From Candidatus Igneacidithiobacillus taiwanensis (GTDB lineage Bacteria > Pseudomonadota > Gammaproteobacteria > Acidithiobacillales > Acidithiobacillaceae): DNA of 8,221 nucleotides. Positions 1 through 6,329 of this stretch are shown here, one piece after another. The stretch's first letter is position 1. Every line of letters begins with the position of its first letter. The notes beneath the pieces were generated by a model, which saw only the letters and a list, made by a program, of their open reading frames with translations, searched no databases and was not told the origin of the DNA. The stretch covers positions 9,750 through 17,970 of the forward strand of contig DDOU01000008.1 of the NCBI GenBank assembly GCA_002341825.1, read 5' to 3'. A program made the position numbers and the translations under genes.

Positions 1-518
1 CTATTCACGTACATCAGCGCACAGCGCTGCCAAATATCTGCAGGAATGGCCCGGTAGTCCGGTTGACCCGAGGCGGTGCAGTTGAGGTAGTAGGGCGTTG
101 CGCCAGCCAGGAGGGCCGCTCCCTCATAAATTTGGTAGAACGGATTGGGCAGCAAAATCAGGTCTTTTCCGGTACTGCTGTCGACTAGGGCTTGGGCAAC
201 GCTAAACAAGGCCTCGCGGCTACCGTTGGCGGGCAGGACGTTTTGCTCGGGATCGAGAAAACCCGTGGGCAAGGCAAAGCGTCTCTCGGCCCAAGCGACG
301 ATGCTTTGGCGCAGCTCCTCCGAACCCATGACCTTTGGGTAGGCCGCCAGCCCATGCAAATGCTCGATGATGCTCTCCACGACCAAGCCCGGTGCGGGTC
401 GACGCGGCTCGCCAATGGAAAAATCGACGACAGGCTGCGGTGGAGCACTCACGCCAGCGAGGAGATCGCGCAGTCGCTCAAAGGGATAGGCCTGCAGTGA
501 CGCCAGTCTCGGGTTCAT
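1..518 (-). CDS. dapC: Succinyldiaminopimelate aminotransferase (DapC), N-terminal part, cut by window edge
   Basis: A PLP-dependent class I/II aminotransferase that makes N-succinyl-LL-2,6-diaminopimelate from the keto form in the lysine/diaminopimelate pathway; acts in the cytoplasm. About 172 codons are visible; the frame is still open at base 1, so the catalytic lysine and C-terminal half lie outside. The start MNPRLASLQAYPFERLR is typical of proteobacterial DapC, followed by FSIGEP (residues 33-38), YPKVMGSEELRQSI (60-73), PANGSREALF (96-105, cofactor phosphate-binding region) and LPNPFYQIYEGAALLAGA (123-140), all standard fold-type I landmarks. The start ATG (516-518) has a GGAGG ten bases upstream. 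It is divergent from the EamA gene with a 92-base gap. Because diaminopimelate is a peptidoglycan component, it fits the wall theme loosely, but it is a separate transcription unit. Confidence 0.9.
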   Translation of the reverse strand, partial: MNPRLASLQAYPFERLRDLLAGVSAPPQPVVDFSIGEPRRPAPGLVVESIIEHLHGLAAYPKVMGSEELRQSIVAWAERRFALPTGFLDPEQNVLPANGSREALFSVAQALVDSSTGKDLILLPNPFYQIYEGAALLAGATPYYLNCTASGQPDYRAIPADIWQRCALMYVN

Positions 519-528
519 TCTACAATTG

Positions 529-533
529 CCTCC
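529..533 (-). promoter_or_regulatory. Shine-Dalgarno site of dapC
   Basis: The minus strand reads GGAGG here, ten bases before the ATG at 516-518. It supports that start over any other in-frame codon. The spacing is slightly long but workable. Confidence 0.55.
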
Positions 534-610
534 CACTCGCAGGGCGTCAAAGGTTGGTCGTGCGCAACATTCATCCGCAAAATTCTGGGCCAAGCCGAGG
601 ACGCTGACAA

Positions 611-1489
611 GTGCCAAATGTGCATGACAAGCCATTGCCGGTTCTCAGCCTCATCGTTGGGGCGGCACTCTGGGGAACCTATTGGTGGCCGTTGCGTTTC
701 TTTTCCGAGCAAGGATTCGGCGGCCCCTGGCTCATTGCCCTGATTTATCTTTTTCTGGCTGGGGCTGGCACCTTGTTGTTGCGGCGCCGTGGCACAGTGA
801 AGATCGCGCGGCACGATTGGCGTTCGTTGGCCTTGATCGCCCTGCTTGGCGGTTGGACCAATGTTGCCTTTATGCTGGCGCTGTTTCAGGGTCAGGTGGT
901 ATTGGTATTGCTGCTCTTTTATTTGTCACCGGTATGGGCAGTCATTTTCGCTCGCGTATTTTTGCGCGAAACCATTGGCTGGCGTGGTGCTATTGCTGTG
1001 GCCTTGGCCTGCTCGGGTACGGTCTTGGTAGTACTACGCGGACAGCATATGGACCAAGGCGAGGATCTATTGACCATGTTCTTGGCAGCCAGTAGCGGCC
1101 TGGCGTTTGCGCTCAGTAACGTTGTGTTACGCAGTGCGAATCGGTTATCCGATGCGGCCCGCTCGCTTGCCATCTGGTGGGGTTGTGCCGGGATCGGTCT
1201 GGTCTTTGCCGTTTTTGCACCTTGGCCGCAGCATCCCCAGTGGCCAGCTTTCCTCATCCCCGTCTTCGCCTGGTTTTGGGTAGGTTTGGCAACGGCCAGT
1301 ACCGTCTACGGCGTGAGCCGCCTACCGATTCGCGTTTCGGCGGTCATCATGCCCATCGAGGTGATCGTTGGCGCGGTTTCGGCTTGGATTCTTGCCAAAG
1401 AGGCAATGAGCAGCATGGAGATCCTCGGTGCCGTACTCATACTTTCGGCCTCCTTTGTGCAGCTAGTTGGTCAGAAGGCGGGAGAGTAG
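611..1489 (+). CDS. EamA-family (drug/metabolite transporter) permease
   Basis: An inner-membrane permease of the DMT superfamily; substrate unknown (family members export amino acids, metabolites or nucleotide sugars). It has 292 residues, normal for a two-repeat, ten-helix EamA protein. Repeat one runs roughly from residue 10 to 143 and includes LFYLSPVWAVIFARVFLRE (102-120), the usual end of an EamA repeat; repeat two runs from about 153 to 287 and includes IMPIEVIVGAVSAWILAKE (246-264). Hydrophobic segments cover most of the length, with an Arg-rich loop (RRRG, 58-61) on the likely cytoplasmic side. The start is a GTG at 611 with GAGG ten bases upstream; a second GTG at 620 is an alternative. 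It is the only plus-strand gene here, divergent from dapC. Its last 27 bases overlap the end of the phosphatase gene on the other strand. Confidence 0.87.
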   Translation: MPNVHDKPLPVLSLIVGAALWGTYWWPLRFFSEQGFGGPWLIALIYLFLAGAGTLLLRRRGTVKIARHDWRSLALIALLGGWTNVAFMLALFQGQVVLVLLLFYLSPVWAVIFARVFLRETIGWRGAIAVALACSGTVLVVLRGQHMDQGEDLLTMFLAASSGLAFALSNVVLRSANRLSDAARSLAIWWGCAGIGLVFAVFAPWPQHPQWPAFLIPVFAWFWVGLATASTVYGVSRLPIRVSAVIMPIEVIVGAVSAWILAKEAMSSMEILGAVLILSASFVQLVGQKAGE

Positions 1490-2122
1490 CTGTTCGGAGT
1501 CGTTGATGATTGCCTCTGCACCCCAATCCGTGGGGGGATCGCTGCTCTGCCAATAGCCCCAAGCTGCAGCCCAGGCAGGAATGCCAGCGGCATGCGCAGC
1601 CTGGATATCGCGGCGATCGTCTCCGAGAAAGAGGGCATGCGGGTGATCAATGCCCAGCCTATCCAGGGCATAGCGCACTGGCACAGGAGAAGGCTTGGCT
1701 TCTGCGGTAGTGTCGCCACCCACAACAACGGCGGGAGGATAGGGCAGGGCGAGATGCTCTAACACCTCCTGCGCCAGCTCTGCACTCTTGTTGGTGACCA
1801 CCGCCCAGGGTAGGCGACGTGACCGCAATTGCTCCAGGATTTCGGCAATGCCCGGAAACAGGACGCTATCGCGGTGGGCTCGCGCCCGATAGAGACGCAA
1901 AAAATCGAGGCGCAGGGCCGAGTAGCGAGGATCGTCCACCGCAATGCCAAAACCCGTACCCAGCAGCCCCGGCGCCCCATGCGAGGCAACCGAACGGAGA
2001 TCAGCAAAGGCCGGAACCGGCAAATCCCGCTCCCGCGCCAAATCCTGTACTGCCCCCGCCAGATCGGGAGCGGTATCGACGAGGGTGCCATCGAGATCGA
2101 AAAGTAGCGCTTGCCAGCGCAT
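1463..2122 (-). CDS. mupP: HAD-superfamily phosphatase, Gph/MupP type (MurNAc-6-phosphate or phosphoglycolate phosphatase)
   Basis: A 219-residue cytoplasmic haloacid-dehalogenase phosphatase. All four HAD motifs are visible: FDLDGTLVDT (8-17, nucleophile D9 and acid D11), VVTNKS (108-113, motif II), EAKPSPVP (141-148, motif III lysine K143) and LFLGDDRRDIQAAHAAG (164-180, motif IV). A helical cap lies between motifs I and II. Such genes are usually labelled phosphoglycolate phosphatase (gph). The order mtaD-ubiG-this gene, the GDDxRDI motif and the late tract WGYWQSSDPPTDWGA (188-202) resemble Pseudomonas MupP, which dephosphorylates N-acetylmuramic acid 6-phosphate in wall recycling; AmpG and MltB nearby agree. 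The start ATG overlaps the ubiG stop by one base (TGATG) with AGGG six bases before it. A 24-residue upstream extension would lie inside ubiG and precede the HAD core, so I rejected it. The phosphatase call is firm; the substrate is inferred. Confidence 0.85.
   Translation of the reverse strand: MRWQALLFDLDGTLVDTAPDLAGAVQDLARERDLPVPAFADLRSVASHGAPGLLGTGFGIAVDDPRYSALRLDFLRLYRARAHRDSVLFPGIAEILEQLRSRRLPWAVVTNKSAELAQEVLEHLALPYPPAVVVGGDTTAEAKPSPVPVRYALDRLGIDHPHALFLGDDRRDIQAAHAAGIPAWAAAWGYWQSSDPPTDWGAEAIINDSEQLLSRLLTN
1742..1749 (+). other. KOPS-like octamer (GGGNAGGG)
   Basis: The plus strand reads GGGCAGGG, matching the E. coli FtsK-orienting motif. It points toward the dif-like site at 6287-6314, as expected for a site left of dif. 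One octamer can easily occur by chance in GC-rich DNA. Confidence 0.25.
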
Positions 2123-2826
2123 CAGGTACCCTTTTGACAATGACAAAGATAGTTGACGCTCACATCCCCAGTGAGGCGGGCCTGATGACGCCAAGGATCA
2201 TAAGCCATGCCGTGCAGATCACGCATGCGCAAACCGGCTTGACGAGTCATTTCCAATAATTCGCTAGGGCGCAGGAATTTTTCGTAGTCGTGCGTACCGC
2301 GAGGCAGCAGTCCCAACAAATATTCTGCACCAACAATGGCATAGAGATAACTCTTGGGATTGCGATTGAGGGTAGACAGAAACACATCGCCGCCAGGCTT
2401 AACCAACTTGGCACAGGCGCTGATGATGGCCGCCGGATCTGGCACGTGCTCCAGCATCTCCATGCAGGTGACCAGGTCATATTGGCCAGCTTCCTGCTCT
2501 GCCAGTTCCTCTGCGGCCTGCACCCGATAGCGCACCTGCAGGGCCTGCTGTTCGGCGTGCTGTTCGGCCACGGCTATCGCATCGCTCGCCATATCAATCC
2601 CCAGCACTTCGGCACCTTGACGCGCCATAGCTTCGCTCAAAATCCCGCCGCCACAGCCAATGTCGACCACTTTCTTGCCGCGCAGGCCGCCTGAGCTATG
2701 TTCTTGGATATATTGCAGGCGCAAGGGATTGATGTCGTGCAGGGTCCGCACCGGGCCATCGGTATCCCACCACTTGCTGGCAAACGATTGAAACTTGTCG
2801 ACTTCTGCGGAATCCATGTTGCTCAT
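2122..2826 (-). CDS. ubiG: Ubiquinone biosynthesis O-methyltransferase UbiG
   Basis: A SAM-dependent class I methyltransferase that carries out both O-methylations in ubiquinone synthesis; cytoplasmic or loosely membrane-attached. It has 234 residues, close to the usual 240. Landmarks: EVDKFQSFASKWWDTDGP (8-25) and LHDINPLRLQYI (29-40), both diagnostic of UbiG; SAM motif I VVDIGCGGG (53-61); acidic-loop VLGIDMA (74-80); CMEMLEHVPDP (121-131); LSTLNRNPKSYLYAIVGAEY (150-169); and LPRGTHDYEKFLRPSEL (174-190). The chosen ATG (2824-2826) shares one base with the mtaD stop (TGATG) and has AGGGAG eight bases upstream. A 23-residue extension from a GTG inside mtaD is unlikely because UbiG proteins begin just before EVDKF. 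It sits in the middle of the operon, ahead of the phosphatase, with TGATG junctions on both sides. Confidence 0.95.
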   Translation of the reverse strand: MSNMDSAEVDKFQSFASKWWDTDGPVRTLHDINPLRLQYIQEHSSGGLRGKKVVDIGCGGGILSEAMARQGAEVLGIDMASDAIAVAEQHAEQQALQVRYRVQAAEELAEQEAGQYDLVTCMEMLEHVPDPAAIISACAKLVKPGGDVFLSTLNRNPKSYLYAIVGAEYLLGLLPRGTHDYEKFLRPSELLEMTRQAGLRMRDLHGMAYDPWRHQARLTGDVSVNYLCHCQKGT

Positions 2827-4157
2827 CACGAATGCTCCCTGCGGATGCGCAACGCCCAATCTTGGGCATCGCGCTGTAATTGCTGTACGTCCCACGCCAA
2901 TGCTTCGCCATTGTCAATTTTCTGCACACCCGCCACCCACACGGCCCGGATTTGATCTCGACTCGCACAGTAGACCAATTGGGATATGGGGTCGTAGACC
3001 GGAGTCGTGGCTGGATGATCAAAACTCACGGCAATGCAATCCGCAGATTTGCCCACTTCCAGACTGCCGATTTCGTCCTGCCAACCCAGGGCCTGGGCCG
3101 CGCCCAAAGTGGCGAGGTGTAGGGCTTGCTGGGCAGGCAGGGCAGTGGGATCGCCATCTCGCCCTTTGGCAAGAAGGGCTGCCGTACGCAGCTCACCGAG
3201 CATGTCGAGGTCATTGTTGCTGGCCGCGCCGTCGGTACCGAGGCCGATGATTTGCCCTTGCTCCAAGAGCGTTGCAATAGGCGCTATGCCCGAGCCAAGC
3301 TTGAGATTCGATTCTGGACAATGCCCAATCCGCAACCCCGTCTCCTTGCAGATCGCTAGGTCGCTGGCATCGAGCTGGGTCATGTGAATCGCAAGAAAAT
3401 CCTCGCCGAGCAGGCCAAGATCGTGCAAGCGGCGCAACGGGCGACGATCATCGCGAGCAACAGCGTCGCGCACTTCCCCGGCGGTTTCGTGTACGTGCAT
3501 GTGTAGTAAAAGCCCGCGCTCCCGCGCCAATTGTGCTGCTTCGCGCAAGGGAGCATCGCTGACGGTGTAGGGTGCGTGGGGCGCAATACTATGGCGTAAG
3601 AGCGGCGAGCGAGGCGCTGCCGCTATTTTCTCCGCTGCAACGCGCAGAGCGTCCTCCGCATTGCGGGTGTACGTGGTGGGGAAATCGATGATCACGTGCC
3701 CTTGCACCATCCGCATTCCCATGTCGGAAGCTACCTGCGCCGCCTCGGAGCTGAAAAAATACATATCATTGAAGCAAGTGGTGCCGCTGCGCAGCATTTC
3801 CGCAATTGCCAGTCTCGTCCCTGCCTGGACAAAATCGGGGGCAACAAAGCGCCCCTCTGCGGGCCAAATATGCTCCTGCAGCCAGACCATCAGCGGCAGA
3901 TCATCGGCCAACCCCCGCAACAGAGTCATTGCTGCATGGGTGTGGACGTTGATAAAGCCCGGGAGCAGCGCTTGTCCGGGTAGGTGAATATGCCGAGCTG
4001 CAGGAAACTGTTGTTGCAATAGCTCGTGGCGATCACGAGCGACGATTCTTCCCTGGTGGATTGCGATGCCGTGTTGCGCTAACGCTCCGGTAGGTTGTAT
4101 CGGGATCAGCCAGTCGGGCAACAGCAAGGTAAGTTCAGCGGGGGAGAGTGCTGGCAA
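2826..4157 (-). CDS. mtaD: 5-methylthioadenosine/S-adenosylhomocysteine deaminase (TRZ/ATZ-type amidohydrolase)
   Basis: A cytoplasmic metal-dependent amidohydrolase that deaminates methylthioadenosine and often S-adenosylhomocysteine, by-products of polyamine synthesis and methylation. From the TTG start it has 443 residues, matching the family. Visible sites: FINVHTHAAM (68-77, metal ligands H72 and H74), IAPHAPYTV (191-199), LHMHVHETAGE (218-228, with H221 and E224 as the H-x-x-E ligand/proton-transfer pair), IHMTQLD (257-263) and GLGTDGAASNNDLDM (305-319, D309). The C-terminal SLEVGKSADCIAV is the usual end of the amidohydrolase core. The open frame continues to 4250, but the TTG at 4155-4157 has GGAGG five bases upstream and gives the standard family N-terminus, so I prefer it. 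It follows mltB by 53 bases and precedes ubiG with a TGATG overlap, the same order as P. aeruginosa PA3170-PA3171. Guanine or triazine substrates are less likely given this context. Confidence 0.9.
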   Translation of the reverse strand: MPALSPAELTLLLPDWLIPIQPTGALAQHGIAIHQGRIVARDRHELLQQQFPAARHIHLPGQALLPGFINVHTHAAMTLLRGLADDLPLMVWLQEHIWPAEGRFVAPDFVQAGTRLAIAEMLRSGTTCFNDMYFFSSEAAQVASDMGMRMVQGHVIIDFPTTYTRNAEDALRVAAEKIAAAPRSPLLRHSIAPHAPYTVSDAPLREAAQLARERGLLLHMHVHETAGEVRDAVARDDRRPLRRLHDLGLLGEDFLAIHMTQLDASDLAICKETGLRIGHCPESNLKLGSGIAPIATLLEQGQIIGLGTDGAASNNDLDMLGELRTAALLAKGRDGDPTALPAQQALHLATLGAAQALGWQDEIGSLEVGKSADCIAVSFDHPATTPVYDPISQLVYCASRDQIRAVWVAGVQKIDNGEALAWDVQQLQRDAQDWALRIRREHS

Positions 4158-4162
4158 GGGAG

Positions 4163-4167
4163 CCTCC
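4163..4167 (-). promoter_or_regulatory. Shine-Dalgarno site deciding the TTG start of mtaD
   Basis: The minus strand reads GGAGG five bases ahead of the TTG at 4155-4157. There is no comparable site before the far upstream codon at 4250, which lies inside mltB. Confidence 0.55.
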
Positions 4168-4210
4168 GTATCGGGAACTCCCCAGAGTGTAGCACTTACA
4201 CGCCGAACAC

Positions 4211-5413
4211 TCAGCCTACCCGCGCGCGCAACGCCTCGGCATAGGCCCAAACCGTGGCAGAATAATTAATACTCGGGTTATACCCCATGATGGCGTAAAA
4301 ATTGGGGTAGGCAATGTAATAGCGGGGGCCGCGCTCCGTGGCCAAGCGCAGGAGCCCGACTGGGGTATTGCCCGGCATAGCTCGTCCGGCACGGGGGCGA
4401 ATGCCCAGTGCAGTAAGCTGCGCCAACGCGTAGCGTCCGTGCAGAAATTGTTCCGCTTGCACGGGATTTTCTACTGACGCCTCCTGTAACACGGGCTGTC
4501 CTGGGCGCCAACCGTGGGCGAGGAAGAAACGCGACGTCGAGGCGAGCACGTCCGGCACAGAGGTCCAGAGATCCGGCAGCCCCTCGCCTGGAGGATCATC
4601 CCATACGGTTCCATATTTCAGGTAACTGCTGGCAAGAAACTGCGACATCCCCATGGCACCAGCTTCGGAGCCACGCAGGGATGAGACCGGTCGTCCCAAG
4701 CGATGCGCGAGTTCTATGGTCGCCGCGCTCTCTCGAAGAAAAAAGGCGCGACGTGCCGGCAACCCCAAGGCCAAGGAAAGGTTCGCATCCAGTACTCGGA
4801 AATTGCCTTGAAAACTGCCAAAGCCCGTCTCGATATTCAGGATGCCCAACAATATCTCAGGCGACACCCCATATTTAGTGGCGACCTGTTGCAAGATATG
4901 GCGATGGGCATTCCAGAATTCCACTCCCCGTTGCAGGCGATCCGGACGCAAGAAGCGATCGCGATAACGCCACCAGGGGTAGGGCCGCAATGGCACAGGG
5001 GAAGGAGGCGGTGGCGTCATCAAGGCCAGGGCCCGCGCATTGAAGCGGGCATTGTAGAGCGCCGGTAACACCCATTGGGGCGGCAGGTGATATTGGGTTT
5101 GCAACGTGCAGGCAAAGTCACGCATACGCTGCTGATCGCTCTCAGGGAAGCCCGGAAAGATGAGATTTTGCGAGCAGTTCGCTGCCTCGGGCAGAGGCGT
5201 CGGAGCGATATTTTCCGCATTTGCCGCGGGTGGAGTTGCGGCCAATGGCGCCGGAACGATGGCGCTAGGAGCAGGTGAAATGGGCGCCGCACTCTGATAC
5301 GGTACCTTCGTTGCGCAGGCGGTCAACAATAAGGCGGCAATGCCAGAGAGCAGCGCTGCATAAGTGCGCCGCGAAGAGAAGACGTCGCAATAGAGATCAG
5401 CGGTTGAGGACAT
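4211..5413 (-). CDS. mltB: Membrane-bound lytic murein transglycosylase B (MltB-like lipoprotein)
   Basis: A periplasmic lytic transglycosylase that cleaves the MurNAc-GlcNAc bond and leaves 1,6-anhydro-MurNAc ends; here probably a lipoprotein in the outer membrane. From the ATG at 5413 it has 400 residues. A signal with lipobox LLTAC puts the lipidated cysteine at about 33. A Pro/Ala-rich linker follows (about 40-75). The catalytic domain shows ILLGILNIETGFGSFQG (187-203, catalytic E195 in ETxxG), NFRVLDAN (204-211), SEAGAMGMSQFLASSYLKYG (249-268) and the tail GYNPSINYSATVWAYAEAL (377-395), all MltB hallmarks. ATGs at 5419 and 5413 are both possible; a longer frame to 5470 would add residues before the signal and deepen the overlap. 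The start overlaps the end of the NlpC/P60 gene by 17 bases, so the two wall hydrolases are probably cotranslated. mtaD follows after a 53-base gap. Confidence 0.92.
   Translation of the reverse strand: MSSTADLYCDVFSSRRTYAALLSGIAALLLTACATKVPYQSAAPISPAPSAIVPAPLAATPPAANAENIAPTPLPEAANCSQNLIFPGFPESDQQRMRDFACTLQTQYHLPPQWVLPALYNARFNARALALMTPPPPSPVPLRPYPWWRYRDRFLRPDRLQRGVEFWNAHRHILQQVATKYGVSPEILLGILNIETGFGSFQGNFRVLDANLSLALGLPARRAFFLRESAATIELAHRLGRPVSSLRGSEAGAMGMSQFLASSYLKYGTVWDDPPGEGLPDLWTSVPDVLASTSRFFLAHGWRPGQPVLQEASVENPVQAEQFLHGRYALAQLTALGIRPRAGRAMPGNTPVGLLRLATERGPRYYIAYPNFYAIMGYNPSINYSATVWAYAEALRARVG
4977..4984 (+). other. KOPS-like octamer (GGGNAGGG)
   Basis: The plus strand reads GGGTAGGG, inside mltB, oriented toward the dif-like site 1.3 kb to the right. 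By eye I found no copy in the opposite orientation in this window. Confidence 0.25.
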
Positions 5414-6017
5414 GTTCATCCAGAGACTGCATGGCGAGAAGCTCCGGAGGCATGGGTCTACGAACGCCATCGAGACGCTGCGCCCAGTAGGGATTGTTCA
5501 AACTCTGCACGGTAATACCAGCATGGCGATTGAGGGCGCTAACGAACTGACCGCCCCCAATGTAAATACCAACGTGGGTATCGGGGGCGCCCATGGTATT
5601 GAAGAAGACGAGATCGCCTTTTTGAATCTGACTGTAAGGGACCGCCGGTAAGGCAAGCGCCTGCTGCCGCGCTGTCCTCGGTACCACCACACCGGCTTTC
5701 GAAAGTACGTACTGAATCAATCCGCTGCAATCAAAACCGTGGTGACGACTCTCACCACCCCACACATAGGGTTTACCAATCTGGGCAATCGCATTGACCA
5801 GCACAGCATCCAGAATCGTTGCCTCGCGGTGCTGCTCGTAGGAGTACGTTGGCGTCGCACTCTGAGGCGGGGTATAGGCCGCCGATGGCGCTACCGTAGG
5901 GCCTTGCCAGCCATCGTTGGTTTCGTATTCCGCGCAGCCAGTAAGTAGAAAAGCCGCTAGAACGCAGGTAACTACAGATATTTTCGTAACAGGAACAACT
6001 AGATCCATCAAGCGCAT
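5397..6017 (-). CDS. NlpC/P60-family lipoprotein, probable peptidoglycan endopeptidase (Spr/MepS-like)
   Basis: A probable cell-envelope cysteine peptidase cutting peptide stems or cross-links of murein. It has 206 residues from the ATG at 6017. A lipoprotein signal ends in LLTGC with the acylated cysteine at about 28; a Pro/Ser/Thr-rich spacer follows (about 35-62). The NlpC/P60 domain covers about 68-190: IGKPYVWGG (80-88), HGFDCSGLIQYVL (93-105, catalytic C97), QKGDLVFFN (133-141), DTHVGIYIGGGQFVSAL (147-163, catalytic H148). The position that is the second His in Spr (FVH) is Ser here (FVS, S160); a His five residues later might replace it. The chosen ATG has GGGA seven bases upstream; a GTG at 6023 and an ATG at 6008 are alternatives. 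It is the first gene of the five-gene minus-strand set, directly behind a good promoter, and overlaps mltB. Confidence 0.88.
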   Translation of the reverse strand: MRLMDLVVPVTKISVVTCVLAAFLLTGCAEYETNDGWQGPTVAPSAAYTPPQSATPTYSYEQHREATILDAVLVNAIAQIGKPYVWGGESRHHGFDCSGLIQYVLSKAGVVVPRTARQQALALPAVPYSQIQKGDLVFFNTMGAPDTHVGIYIGGGQFVSALNRHAGITVQSLNNPYWAQRLDGVRRPMPPELLAMQSLDEHVLNR

Positions 6018-6051
6018 GTGCACGTCCCGTTATTTATCGGACTCTGAACGG

Positions 6052-6080
6052 GTTATAGAGCAAAAGAAAAACCTTGGCAA
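6052..6080 (-). promoter_or_regulatory. Sigma70-like promoter of the NlpC/P60-mltB-mtaD-ubiG-mupP operon
   Basis: On the minus strand a -35 TTGCCA (6075-6080) and a -10 TATAAC (6052-6057) are separated by exactly 17 bases; each box matches five of six consensus bases. Transcription would begin near 6045, giving a leader of about 28 bases before the ATG at 6017. No other promoter of this quality was seen before the four following genes, so it may serve the whole set. Confidence 0.6.
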
Positions 6081-6286
6081 GTAGTAATATCGCAGCAAAA
6101 CAAAGCCGTATAATGATTACCGAGTTGAGGCTTACTGCAACTACGCTTTCTCGCGCTCTAGGTTATTTTTAGAAAGAGCAGCTAGCGCTCTGTTACAGGT
6201 AAGAAAACTACGCTGATGGCAATGGGGCAAGATTGGTGGAAAGGTGGGGGAGCACCAAGTTACGGACATTTCAGGTGACATCTTGT

Positions 6287-6314
6287 ATTTTACATAATCG
6301 TTATTATGCGACAT
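6287..6314. other. dif-like XerC/XerD recombination site
   Basis: The plus strand has an 11-base arm ATTTTACATAA, a 6-base centre TCGTTA and an 11-base arm TTATGCGACAT. Read on the minus strand, the XerC-side arm is ATGTCGCATAA and the XerD-side arm is TTATGTAAAAT. The XerD arm differs from E. coli dif (TTATGTTAAAT) at one base; the XerC arm keeps the core CGCATAA. The 11-6-11 geometry is exact. The centre on the minus strand is TAACGA, not the common TGTATA, so this could be a diverged chromosomal dif or a Xer site used by an integrated element. Confidence 0.55.
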
Positions 6315-6329
6315 TGATCAGGCGAGCAT

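Noticed and set aside
192..500. A 102-residue plus-strand frame opposite dapC
   Set aside because: It is a shadow of the well-supported dapC reading on the other strand.
919..1257. A 112-residue minus-strand frame inside the EamA gene
   Set aside because: It is antisense to a clear membrane-protein gene and has no recognisable domain or ribosome-binding site.
2123..2194. N-terminal extension of the phosphatase gene
   Set aside because: It lies inside ubiG and adds a Ser/Leu-rich stretch before the HAD core; the ATG with TGATG overlap and a ribosome-binding site is better.
4187..4201. Small inverted repeat GTGTA/TACAC between mltB and mtaD
   Set aside because: A 5-bp stem with no T-run is too weak to call a terminator or an operator.
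4158..4250. N-terminal extension of mtaD up to 4250
   Set aside because: It would overlap the mltB 3' end, adds Arg-rich sequence unlike the family, and the TTG with GGAGG gives the expected 443-residue length.
6109..6114. A perfect TATAAT on the plus strand
   Set aside because: No reasonable -35 lies 16-18 bases upstream and no plus-strand gene follows. In AT-rich intergenic DNA such a hexamer is expected by chance.
6175..6191. Hairpin AGAGC/GCTCT in the intergenic gap
   Set aside because: The stem is only five pairs and the following T-run on the minus strand is short and broken; noted in the intergenic entry but not called a terminator.
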